This document shows positions 1-6,131 of a DNA stretch of 8,647 nt, one piece after another. The DNA comes from JAGPIS01 sp964635545 (GTDB lineage Bacteria; Bacteroidota; Bacteroidia; Bacteroidales; Marinilabiliaceae). Made by a program: the position numbers and the translations under genes. The stretch spans positions 1 to 8,647 of the forward strand of contig CAZWOA010000110.1 of assembly GCA_964635545.1 (NCBI GenBank), given 5' to 3'. Below the pieces are notes generated by a model. It worked only from the letters and a program-made list of their open reading frames with translations. It did no database searches and was not told the DNA's origin. How positions within the stretch are numbered: position 1 is the first letter of the stretch; each line of letters starts with the position of its first letter.

Positions 1-513
1 ATTTTCGACAATCTTGAAGATGCAGCAGGCGTAAACAGTGGAAACATAGGAATACTAACCGCCCCCGAGCATAACGGTCCGGCTACCGAGCGTGGTGATA
101 TGCTAGAAAAATCAACCGAAAAAGCCATTAACGTACTGAAAAACAACGGTGGTAAAAAAGGTTTTTTCCTGATGGTGGAAGGATCTCAAATTGACTGGGG
201 TGGCCACCAAAACGATGCCGGATTTATTGTTACCGAGATGCTAGATTTTGACCGTGCAATTGCCAAAGCACTTGAATTTGCAGTGAAAGACCGTAATACA
301 CTAGTAGTTGTAACAGCCGACCACGAAACCGGTGGAATGAGCATTGTAGATGGCGACATGAAAAAAGGCGAAATAAAAACCCAATACGGCACCTCCAGCC
401 ACTCGGCAGTAATGGTTCCTGTATTTGCTTTTGGGCCCGGAGCCGAAGAGTTTCAAGGAATATACGAAAACGTGGAAGTTTTCAAGAAGATGAAATCATT
501 ATTTGGTTTTTAA
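1..513 (+). CDS. Alkaline phosphatase, C-terminal part (5' end outside window)
   Basis: The reading frame is open from base 1, so this is the last 170 residues of a protein that normally has about 450-500. Alkaline phosphatases hydrolyse phosphate monoesters outside the cytoplasm using two zinc ions and usually one magnesium. The visible half carries the expected metal ligands: VEGSQIDWGGH (E60, D65, H69 of the visible part, matching E. coli PhoA E322, D327, H331), TADHETGG (D107, H108, matching D369 and H370) and SSHSAVMVPVFAFGPGA (H134, matching H412). The residue after D65 is Trp, where E. coli has Lys328; Trp is known there in the Vibrio and TAB5 enzymes. The catalytic serine and any signal peptide lie upstream of the window. 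A strong terminator follows the TAA. Family call is firm; the paralogue (phoA or other) cannot be told. Confidence 0.93.
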   Translation: MFDNLEDAAGVNSGNIGILTAPEHNGPATERGDMLEKSTEKAINVLKNNGGKKGFFLMVEGSQIDWGGHQNDAGFIVTEMLDFDRAIAKALEFAVKDRNTLVVVTADHETGGMSIVDGDMKKGEIKTQYGTSSHSAVMVPVFAFGPGAEEFQGIYENVEVFKKMKSLFGF

Positions 514-530
514 TCTCAAATAAACATCAT

Positions 531-560
531 AAAAGAACCGGTTTTACTGCCGGTTTTTTT
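531..560 (+). terminator. Intrinsic terminator after the alkaline phosphatase gene
   Basis: AACCGG (536-541) pairs with CCGGTT (550-555) around an 8-base loop. The stem can be extended by a G-T pair and four A-T pairs formed by the flanking A run and T run. Seven Ts follow the GC core. It lies 18-47 bases after the stop codon, the classic position and shape for a factor-independent terminator. Confidence 0.85.
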
Positions 561-620
561 GTTTATACCTGTGTAAAATAAAAAAGTAGCAGCAACAGCT
601 AAAAGAAGCCGCCGATTTGT

Positions 621-628
621 TAAATTTG
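621..628 (+). promoter_or_regulatory. Possible -7 promoter box for zupT-nth
   Basis: TAAATTTG fits the Bacteroidota -7 consensus TAnnTTTG exactly and lies about 50 bases before the zupT start, downstream of the preceding terminator. No TTTG-like -33 box is present at the expected distance (about 597-601), so the match rests on one element. The rest of 514-677 holds only the terminator and AT-rich sequence. Confidence 0.35.
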
Positions 629-677
629 CAAATTGTTAGATATTACATAATTAAAACACTAATCCGATATTAGGTAT

Positions 678-1499
678 ATGACTGTAGATGTAGATTTACA
701 TACACTCCTATTTGCATTTGGACTCACCCTGCTTGCCGGCTTATCCACAGGTATAGGTAGCGCAATGGCTTTTTTCGCAAAGAAGACCAACACCCGTTTC
801 CTATCCATTTCGCTTGGTTTTTCGGCCGGGGTGATGATATACGTATCTTTTGTTGAGATACTCAACCAGGCAAAAATAAGCCTCACCGAAGCTTTGGGCA
901 TCACTCAAGGCACATGGGTAACAGTAGCTTCCTTTTTTGGAGGTATATTACTTATCGCACTGGTGGACAAATTCATACCATCGGCCGAGAATCCTCACGA
1001 ACTTTACTCCATTGAAGATATGGAGGATAAAGGCAAGAAAAACTCAGCAAAACTTATGCGCATGGGCACAATGACAGCATTGGCCATTGGTATTCACAAC
1101 TTCCCCGAGGGACTTGCCACATTCACATCGGCACTTCAAAACCCAAGCCTCGGTGTGATGATTGCCATTGCGATTGCAATTCACAATATTCCGGAGGGAA
1201 TTGCAGTATCAATACCAATTTATTACGCTACGGGAGATAAGCGTAAAGCGTTCCGACTCAGCTTTTTATCAGGACTGGCCGAGCCTGTGGGCGCAATAAT
1301 AGGATACCTTATCCTGCTACCTTTCATGACTCCGCTTGTGTTTGGAATTCTGTTTGCATCGGTGGCGGGAATCATGGTTTTCATTAGCCTTGATGAACTA
1401 TTGCCAGCAGCACGCGAATACGGCGAGCACCACCTTTCAATATATGGATTGGTGGCCGGCATGGCACTTATGGCTGTTAGCTTGCTATTGCTGCAATAG
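678..1499 (+). CDS. zupT: ZIP-family divalent metal transporter, ZupT type
   Basis: This 273-residue integral membrane protein is close in length to E. coli ZupT (257). ZIP transporters bring zinc and, in ZupT, also iron, manganese or cobalt into the cytoplasm across the inner membrane. The two metal-site motifs of the ZupT branch are intact: HNFPEG (residues 140-145, fourth helix) and HNIPEG (169-174, fifth helix), which form the binuclear metal centre. About eight hydrophobic segments can be traced, with the usual hydrophilic loop at about 102-128 between helices three and four, and the conserved SGLAEPVGA stretch (198-206) in helix six. The ATG at 678 is the first start in the frame and gives a normal N-terminus; no Shine-Dalgarno sequence precedes it, as is common in Bacteroidota. 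nth begins 28 bases after the stop, suggesting a shared transcript. No metal-regulator operator was recognised. Confidence 0.93.
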   Translation: MTVDVDLHTLLFAFGLTLLAGLSTGIGSAMAFFAKKTNTRFLSISLGFSAGVMIYVSFVEILNQAKISLTEALGITQGTWVTVASFFGGILLIALVDKFIPSAENPHELYSIEDMEDKGKKNSAKLMRMGTMTALAIGIHNFPEGLATFTSALQNPSLGVMIAIAIAIHNIPEGIAVSIPIYYATGDKRKAFRLSFLSGLAEPVGAIIGYLILLPFMTPLVFGILFASVAGIMVFISLDELLPAAREYGEHHLSIYGLVAGMALMAVSLLLLQ

Positions 1500-1527
1500 C
1501 AACTAATGCTTTAAACTTACATTTATT

Positions 1528-2190
1528 ATGAAAAGAGCAGAACTATTTAAAAAAGTAATAGAATATTTTAAGGAGACAATGCCGGTGGCCGAAACCGAAC
1601 TTCACTACACCAACCCTTATGAATTGCTGGTTGCAGTAATTCTATCGGCTCAATGCACCGACAAACGTGTAAATATAATCACTCCACCATTATTTGAGCA
1701 ATACCCTACAGCTGAGCATCTTGCACTGGCCGAGCCCGAAGAGGTGTTTGAGTATATTCGTTCGTGCAGCTTTCCCAATAATAAAAGCAAGCATCTGGTA
1801 GGCATGGCCCGCATGCTGACCAATGAATTTGGCGGAGTGGTTCCTTCAGAAATATCCCAATTGGTAAAAATGCCCGGTGTGGGCCGTAAAACAGCCAATG
1901 TAATTGCATCAGTAGTTTACGAAAAGCCTGCATTGGCAGTTGACACTCATGTATTTAGGGTAGCAGCAAGAATAGGCCTTACAGTTAATAGCAAAACGCC
2001 ACTTGAAACCGAAAAGCAACTACTAAAATATATTCCCGAAGACCTTGTAGCCATTGCCCACCACTGGCTCATACTGCATGGGCGCTACGTGTGCGTTGCG
2101 CGCAAGCCAAAGTGCAACCAGTGCGGACTGAAAGATTTATGTAAGCATTATCAAACTGATATCTTAAGGCAGATTGATGACAAATCATAA
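1528..2190 (+). CDS. nth: Endonuclease III, DNA glycosylase/AP lyase
   Basis: This 220-residue protein has the size and full motif set of Nth, the bifunctional base-excision repair enzyme that removes oxidised pyrimidines and nicks the abasic strand. The helix-hairpin-helix reads LVKMPGVGRKTANVIA (112-127) and contains the catalytic lysine K121; the catalytic aspartate is D139 in VDTHVFRV. The [4Fe-4S] ligands are C189, C196, C199 and C205 with the canonical C-x6-C-x2-C-x5-C spacing. The early block LLVAVILSAQCTDKRVN (33-49) is also typical. Nothing is missing, so the enzyme should be active. It lies 28 bases after zupT on the same strand, with no promoter visible in that gap, so it is probably co-transcribed. 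An AT-rich hairpin follows. MutY is excluded by the short length and the Nth-type K/D pair. Confidence 0.96.
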   Translation: MKRAELFKKVIEYFKETMPVAETELHYTNPYELLVAVILSAQCTDKRVNIITPPLFEQYPTAEHLALAEPEEVFEYIRSCSFPNNKSKHLVGMARMLTNEFGGVVPSEISQLVKMPGVGRKTANVIASVVYEKPALAVDTHVFRVAARIGLTVNSKTPLETEKQLLKYIPEDLVAIAHHWLILHGRYVCVARKPKCNQCGLKDLCKHYQTDILRQIDDKS

Positions 2191-2194
2191 GCAA

Positions 2195-2228
2195 AGAGAT
2201 GATTTAAACATCAATTCAAATCATCTTT
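2195..2228 (+). terminator. AT-rich hairpin after nth, possible weak terminator
   Basis: AGATGATTT (2197-2205) pairs perfectly with AAATCATCT (2218-2226) around a 12-base loop, and a G-T and an A-T pair can extend it. It begins just after the nth stop codon, where transcription should end. The stem is AT-rich and only a short T stretch follows, so its strength as a terminator is doubtful. Confidence 0.4.
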
Positions 2229-2271
2229 ATAAAGATTAAAATCAATTTAACAAACATTAACGGCAAAAAAT

Positions 2272-2301
2272 TTTGTGATAATTAAAAAAGTTGCACCTTT
2301 G
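2272..2301 (+). promoter_or_regulatory. Bacteroidota-type promoter in front of a short noncoding transcript
   Basis: TTTG (2272-2275) as the -33 box, an 18-base spacer, and CACCTTTG (2294-2301) as the -7 box match the TTTG-N19ish-TAnnTTTG pattern with one mismatch in the -7 box. The following bases (CAGTAGGG) place the likely transcription start near 2306-2309. No protein-coding frame starts downstream before the terminator hairpin at 2351. Confidence 0.62.
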
Positions 2302-2306
2302 CAGTA

Positions 2307-2375
2307 GGGATTTTTCATAAAACTTGGATTTAGTTAGCTGATTTAAGGGTAAGGGCAGAAGCAATTCTGTCCTTT
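2307..2375 (+). ncRNA. Candidate small RNA of about 70 nt
   Basis: A promoter-like element ends at 2301 and a textbook terminator hairpin begins at 2351, leaving a transcript of roughly 70-75 nt. The body contains no ATG; its only TTG reads five codons before a stop, so it does not look coding. GATTTA occurs twice, at 2327-2332 and 2340-2345, within a GATTTAGTTAGCTGATTTA stretch. I do not recognise a specific Rfam family. It could be a free small RNA or a leader whose downstream gene is hidden in the N gap and is reached by read-through. The exact 5' end is inferred from promoter spacing, and the U-tract beyond 2375 is lost in the gap. Confidence 0.5.
2351..2375 (+). terminator. GCAA-capped terminator hairpin at the contig end
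   Basis: AAGGGCAGAA (2351-2360) pairs with TTCTGTCCTT (2365-2374) over 10 base pairs, one of them G-T, closing a GCAA tetraloop (2361-2364). One further T is visible before the Ns begin at 2376; the expected T run would fall inside the gap. Confidence 0.72.
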
Positions 2376-2475
2376 NNNNNNNNNNNNNNNNNNNNNNNNN
2401 NNNNNNNNNNNNNNNNNNNNNNNNNNNNNNNNNNNNNNNNNNNNNNNNNNNNNNNNNNNNNNNNNNNNNNNNNNN
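2376..2475. other. Assembly gap of exactly 100 Ns
   Basis: One hundred consecutive Ns, a conventional placeholder for a scaffold join of unknown length. The gap interrupts the methyltransferase gene on its right and hides whatever follows the hairpin on its left. Any protein read across it is artificial. Confidence 0.98.
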
Positions 2476-2873
2476 CCGGGTTTCAATATTCGTTTAAACT
2501 CATCAAGAATGGCAGGAATATCATTAATATGATGAAGCGTCATCTGGGTAAAAGCCACGTCATATATGCCACTTTTCACGTTATCACTATTCAGTTCGCC
2601 ACTTACAACCTCCACACTATTTGTTCCCGACTCCTTCAGTTTAGCCCTCAGCACATCAAGCATCCCCTCCGACGTATCGGAAAGCGTCATTGACGAAAAT
2701 TTATCGCGAAGCAGCAATGCCAGCGAGCCCGTGCCACAGCCAAGCTCAAAGGCAGTAAGGTTAACATCAGCAGGTAACACCTCTTTTACAGCCCCGGCCA
2801 CCGCAGCGGTACGTTGTTGCTTAACCACATCTTCATCCCAGGTGGATGCTCTCATATCAAAATAAGTACTCAT
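2476..2873 (-). CDS. Class I SAM-dependent methyltransferase, 3' end lost in the gap
   Basis: The first 132 residues are visible, starting from the ATG at 2873-2871. The fold is the Rossmann-like methyltransferase of the Methyltransf_11/UbiE-like type: motif I is FELGCGTGS (42-50), the acidic residue after strand two that usually contacts the SAM ribose is D66 in LSDTSEGML, and the motif IV/V region reads FTQMTLHHIND (108-118). The visible part ends in RILKP with the next codon beginning GG, fitting the common LKPGG turn, so perhaps 60-100 residues are missing. The substrate (small molecule, lipid, quinone or other) cannot be inferred. A continuation of this frame into 2343-2375 beyond the Ns is not real protein. 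It is transcribed away from the pot operon; no convincing promoter for it was found in 2874-3131. Confidence 0.85.
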
Positions 2874-3088
2874 ATCATTTAGTTTAATCGGCTATCATAA
2901 AAATAATAAAAAAATACGCACCATAGTGTGTTAAAAATAAACAACACCACAGGCTAAAAGTTCGATTAGAGCCGGCTGAACAACTTATTGTTACACCATA
3001 TCAACCACTCATCAGGTTATAAAAAGTTAAAAACCACCACAATAGCCTCACCATCAAAAAAAACAATGCTGATTATCCACCTATTATG

Positions 3089-3096
3089 TATCTTTG
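3089..3096 (+). promoter_or_regulatory. -7 promoter box of the potABCD operon
   Basis: TATCTTTG is a perfect TAnnTTTG match, followed by CA as is common in Bacteroidota promoters. The start of transcription would fall near 3102-3105, leaving a leader of about 30 bases before the potA ATG at 3132. The -33 region (about 3065-3069) has only a poor match to TTTG. No operator, riboswitch or attenuator was seen in the 258-base divergent region 2874-3131. Confidence 0.55.
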
Positions 3097-3131
3097 CATT
3101 TCATATTTATACCATAACCATTTTTGTTCAG

Positions 3132-4514
3132 ATGCAGCAGTCAGACAACATTATTAACATTAGTGGAGTGTCGAAATATTTCAGCGAAAAGGCTGTGCTC
3201 GACAACATCAACTTATCTGTGCGTAAGGGTGAGTTTGTCACCCTGCTTGGACCTTCGGGGTGCGGCAAAACCACACTTCTGCGTATTATAGCAGGTTTTC
3301 AAACCAGCTCGCAGGGCACTGTAGTTATTGGCGGGCGTGAAATGACCAACACGCCACCGCATCAAAGACCGGTGAACACAGTATTTCAGAAGTACGCACT
3401 ATTCCCACATCTAAATGTGTATGAGAATGTTGCCTTCGGACTGCATATAAAAAAGGAATCTGAAAACGTAATTATCCCCAAGGTAAAGAAAGTGCTGCGC
3501 ATGGTAGGCATGACAGGCTACGAGGAGCGCGACATCGACTCACTTTCGGGAGGCCAGCAGCAACGTGTGGCCATTGCACGGGCAATCGTTAATGAGCCTG
3601 AAGTGCTTCTTCTCGACGAGCCACTTGCAGCACTCGACCTTAAGATGCGCAAAGATATGCAGATGGAAATCAAGGAGATGCACCAAAAACTTGGCATATC
3701 ATTTATTTATGTTACCCACGACCAGGAAGAGGCACTTACGCTGAGCGACCGCATAGTGGTGATGGGTAACGGCCGTGTGCAACAGATAGGAACACCCACC
3801 GAAATATATAATGAACCGGTTAATGCATTTGTGGCCGATTTCATAGGAGAGAGTAACATTCTTAACGGCGTGATGCTCAAGGATAAACTGGTAGAATTTG
3901 CAGGGCATACATTCGAATGTGCCGATAAAGGATTTGCAACCAACGAGGCTGTGGATGTGGTTATTCGTCCCGAAGACATCTATATTTTCGACGATTTGGA
4001 GGCGGCAATGTTCACCGGAAAAGTAACTTCCACCATTTTTAAAGGAGTACATTACGAAATGATGGTGGTAACTCCATTAGGTTACGAATTTATTATTCAG
4101 GATTACCACCCGTTTGAAGTTGACCAGACAGTTGGAATGAGAGTTAAGCCATTCGACATTCATGTAATGAAGCGGGAGTATCACTTCAACACCATTGAGG
4201 CTGTGGTAGTTGACGAGAATCATGTGAAATTTCTTGACCAAACATTTGAATGTGCATCAACTCAAGGCATTGAAGCGGGCAGCGATGTAAATGTGGAAGT
4301 TCAGTTTAATGATGTTATTCTTATGGATAACGAGGAAGATGGTATGATTAGTGGAGAAGTATCGTTTATTCTTTACAAGAGTAACCACTACCACCTTACC
4401 ATTGCGCTCGACAACGGTGCCACCATATATGCCAACACCAATGATGTGTGGGATGATGGCGACCGTGTGGGCGTAGTTATCAATTCTGATTCTATTAAAG
4501 TTGTTAACATTTAA
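3132..4514 (+). CDS. potA: Spermidine/putrescine ABC transporter ATP-binding protein PotA with duplicated C-terminal domain
   Basis: This 460-residue ATPase powers polyamine import from the cytoplasmic face of the inner membrane. All nucleotide-binding motifs are intact: Walker A GPSGCGKT (40-47), Q-loop Q86 in VFQKYALFPH, signature LSGGQQQRVAIARA (138-151), Walker B VLLLDEP (158-164) with catalytic E163, D-loop ALD, and H-loop H196 in YVTHDQEEA. E. coli PotA has 378 residues; the extra length is a second copy of the TOBE-type regulatory region. Residues 252-349 and 363-460 align with each other, sharing for example HTFECA/QTFECA and FKGVHY/YKSNHY. I chose the ATG at 3132 rather than in-frame ATGs at 2988 or 3066, because the ABC homology begins a few residues later and the best promoter box lies at 3089-3096, inside the longer frame. 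First gene of potABCD; potB follows after 13 bases. The polyamine role rests on the whole operon. Confidence 0.92.
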   Translation: MQQSDNIINISGVSKYFSEKAVLDNINLSVRKGEFVTLLGPSGCGKTTLLRIIAGFQTSSQGTVVIGGREMTNTPPHQRPVNTVFQKYALFPHLNVYENVAFGLHIKKESENVIIPKVKKVLRMVGMTGYEERDIDSLSGGQQQRVAIARAIVNEPEVLLLDEPLAALDLKMRKDMQMEIKEMHQKLGISFIYVTHDQEEALTLSDRIVVMGNGRVQQIGTPTEIYNEPVNAFVADFIGESNILNGVMLKDKLVEFAGHTFECADKGFATNEAVDVVIRPEDIYIFDDLEAAMFTGKVTSTIFKGVHYEMMVVTPLGYEFIIQDYHPFEVDQTVGMRVKPFDIHVMKREYHFNTIEAVVVDENHVKFLDQTFECASTQGIEAGSDVNVEVQFNDVILMDNEEDGMISGEVSFILYKSNHYHLTIALDNGATIYANTNDVWDDGDRVGVVINSDSIKVVNI

Positions 4515-4522
4515 AACCGGGT

Positions 4523-4528
4523 AGGAGG
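4523..4528 (+). promoter_or_regulatory. Perfect Shine-Dalgarno sequence overlapping the potB start region
   Basis: AGGAGG is a full match to the 16S anti-Shine-Dalgarno sequence, unusual in Bacteroidota. Its last G is the first base of the only standard start codon for potB, GTG 4528-4530. A start at the normal distance would be ATA at 4534 (5-base spacing). The in-frame TAG at 4522-4524 rules out an earlier start. Confidence 0.5.
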
Positions 4529-5340
4529 TGAAAATAAAAGGTATTAAATCATCGGTTGGATCATTCTTTTCGCGACGTAGAAACTGGTCAGTTCCATACG
4601 TTCTTTTTCTTGCATTCTTCGTATTACTACCATTAGTACTAATTGTGTATTACGCATTTACGTCGCCCGAAGGAGGATTTACATTCAGTAATTTCCGTAA
4701 ATTCTGGTCGCAAAGCGAAACCATCAACACATTTATTTACTCGGTAGGAGTGGCAATTATCACCACGCTGCTATCTCTTCTTATAGGATATCCGGCAGCC
4801 TATATACTCAACAATATGGGCACCAAGAAATCGCGGGTACTGGTTATGTTGTTCATACTCCCCATGTGGATTAACTTCCTGATACGCACACTTGCAACCG
4901 TGGCTCTGTTCGATTTTCTGGGACTTCCGCTTGGCGAAGGGGCTCTTATTTTTGGTATGGTATATAATTTCCTGCCATTTATGATTTACCCCATCTACAA
5001 CAGCCTTCAAAAGGTGGATAGAAGTTTGATAGAGGCTGCTCAAGACCTGGGCGCCACTCCACGCCAGGTATTCCTAAAGGCAACATTGCCGCTATCAATG
5101 CCGGGCATCAACAGTGGTATATTGATGGTTTTCATGCCGGTGATATCTACTTTTGCAATTGCTGAACTACTCACAATCAACAACATAAAGCTCTTTGGAA
5201 CAACACTCCAGGAGAATATCTACAACGGAATGTGGAACTACGGAGCTGCACTATCGCTGTTTATGCTCATTATAATAGGCATTACATCGCTGCTGGGCAA
5301 TAGCGACGGCACCAAAGCACAGGAAGGAGGATTGCTATGA
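4528..5340 (+). CDS. potB: Polyamine ABC transporter permease PotB
   Basis: One of two inner-membrane subunits forming the translocation path of the polyamine importer. It has 270 residues (E. coli PotB 275). A short positively charged N-terminus (SRRRNW, 15-20) precedes the first membrane helix at about 22-43; about five more hydrophobic segments follow (about 68-93, 104-128, 137-156, 193-217, 237-256). The cytoplasmic EAA loop that docks onto PotA reads EAAQDLGATPRQVFLKATLP (169-188). The start is non-ATG: TAG at 4522 blocks extension and the first in-frame ATG is at codon 97, inside the conserved region, so GTG at 4528 is taken, although a perfect Shine-Dalgarno sequence overlaps it and ATA at 4534 is possible. 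The stop overlaps the potC start by four bases (ATGA), pointing to coupled translation. Confidence 0.9.
   Translation: MKIKGIKSSVGSFFSRRRNWSVPYVLFLAFFVLLPLVLIVYYAFTSPEGGFTFSNFRKFWSQSETINTFIYSVGVAIITTLLSLLIGYPAAYILNNMGTKKSRVLVMLFILPMWINFLIRTLATVALFDFLGLPLGEGALIFGMVYNFLPFMIYPIYNSLQKVDRSLIEAAQDLGATPRQVFLKATLPLSMPGINSGILMVFMPVISTFAIAELLTINNIKLFGTTLQENIYNGMWNYGAALSLFMLIIIGITSLLGNSDGTKAQEGGLL
5326..5330 (+). promoter_or_regulatory. Shine-Dalgarno sequence of potC within the end of potB
   Basis: GGAGG lies 6 bases before the potC ATG (5337-5339), optimal spacing for ribosome binding. It encodes part of the EGGLL tail of PotB. This, with the ATGA overlap, supports efficient re-initiation at potC in a phylum where such sites are usually absent. 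Confidence 0.55.
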
Positions 5341-6131
5341 AAAACAGTATTTATAGCAAAATATACCTTTCGTTATTGCTGGTGCTTCTATATTCGCCCA
5401 TCGCAATCATCATCGTGTTCTCATTCACCGAGGCCAAAGTGCTTGGTAACTGGACCGGCTTTTCGCTGAAACTGTACCAATCGCTCTTTATTCCCGGCAC
5501 GCACCACTCACTCACCAGTGCGCTATGGAACACATTGATAATAGGTACGATAGCATCTATAGTCTCCACACTACTGGGAACCATGGCTGCCATAGGCATA
5601 TTCAATTTGAAGCACCGCCAACGGCAGGCCATACAGCTTATCAACAGCATTCCGGTGATGAATCCCGACATAATAACCGCAATTTCACTATTCCTGCTGT
5701 TTGTGAGTCTGGGCATTACCGGCGGCTATACCACTGTAATACTGGCACATATATCGTTCTGCACGCCTTATGTGGTGCTAAGCGTTTTACCACGCCTGAG
5801 ACAGATGAACGAAAACCTTTATGAAGCGGCACTCGACTTGGGCGCAACTCCCTGGCAGGCAATGCGTAAAGTACTATTACCCGAATTGAAACCGGGCATG
5901 ATAAGTGGTTTTCTACTATCATTCACGCTATCAATCGATGATTTTGTGGTAACACTGTTCACCATTGGTAATCAAGGCCTTGAAACCCTATCAACATATA
6001 TTTATGCCGATGCACGCCGCGGCGGATTGACCCCCGAACTGAGGCCTCTGTCAGCAATAATATTTGTAGTAGTGCTGACACTTCTGTTAATCGTTAATCG
6101 CAGGGCGGCACAAAAACATAATTCAAGATGA
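5337..6131 (+). CDS. potC: Polyamine ABC transporter permease PotC
   Basis: The second permease subunit, 264 residues, matching E. coli PotC (264). It lies in the inner membrane and pairs with PotB. The N-terminal helix spans about 8-31 and further segments lie near 63-88, 111-127, 131-152, 187-209 and 238-254. The EAA loop that engages PotA reads EAALDLGATPWQAMRKVLLP (163-182), and the following FTLSIDDFVVTLFTIG (196-211) is the conserved PotC/PotI helix with its paired aspartates. The ATG at 5337 overlaps the potB stop by four bases and has a good Shine-Dalgarno sequence. Its own stop overlaps the potD start in the same ATGA fashion. Everything needed for function seems present. Confidence in a polyamine rather than other type 1 importer comes from PotD-like binding protein and gene order. 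Confidence 0.92.
   Translation: MKNSIYSKIYLSLLLVLLYSPIAIIIVFSFTEAKVLGNWTGFSLKLYQSLFIPGTHHSLTSALWNTLIIGTIASIVSTLLGTMAAIGIFNLKHRQRQAIQLINSIPVMNPDIITAISLFLLFVSLGITGGYTTVILAHISFCTPYVVLSVLPRLRQMNENLYEAALDLGATPWQAMRKVLLPELKPGMISGFLLSFTLSIDDFVVTLFTIGNQGLETLSTYIYADARRGGLTPELRPLSAIIFVVVLTLLLIVNRRAAQKHNSR

Noticed and set aside
1500..1527. Separate promoter for nth in the zupT-nth gap (TACATTTA)
   Set aside because: It misses the final G of the -7 box and has no -33 partner; co-transcription with zupT is simpler.
2343..2375. C-terminal tail of the methyltransferase continuing across the Ns
   Set aside because: The frame is only joined through 100 placeholder bases, and the tail is the reverse strand of a terminator hairpin.
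2566..2865. Plus-strand open frame of 99 codons opposite the methyltransferase
   Set aside because: It is Ser/Thr-rich sequence made by reading the antisense of a gene with clear SAM-binding motifs.
2874..3088. Possible riboswitch or polyamine-responsive leader in the divergent region
   Set aside because: No stable long stem, known aptamer core or upstream open frame with stalling features was seen, and the inferred potA leader is only about 30 bases.
3699..4052. Minus-strand open frame of 117 codons inside potA
   Set aside because: It lies opposite the ABC ATPase coding sequence and has no recognisable domain; a shadow frame.
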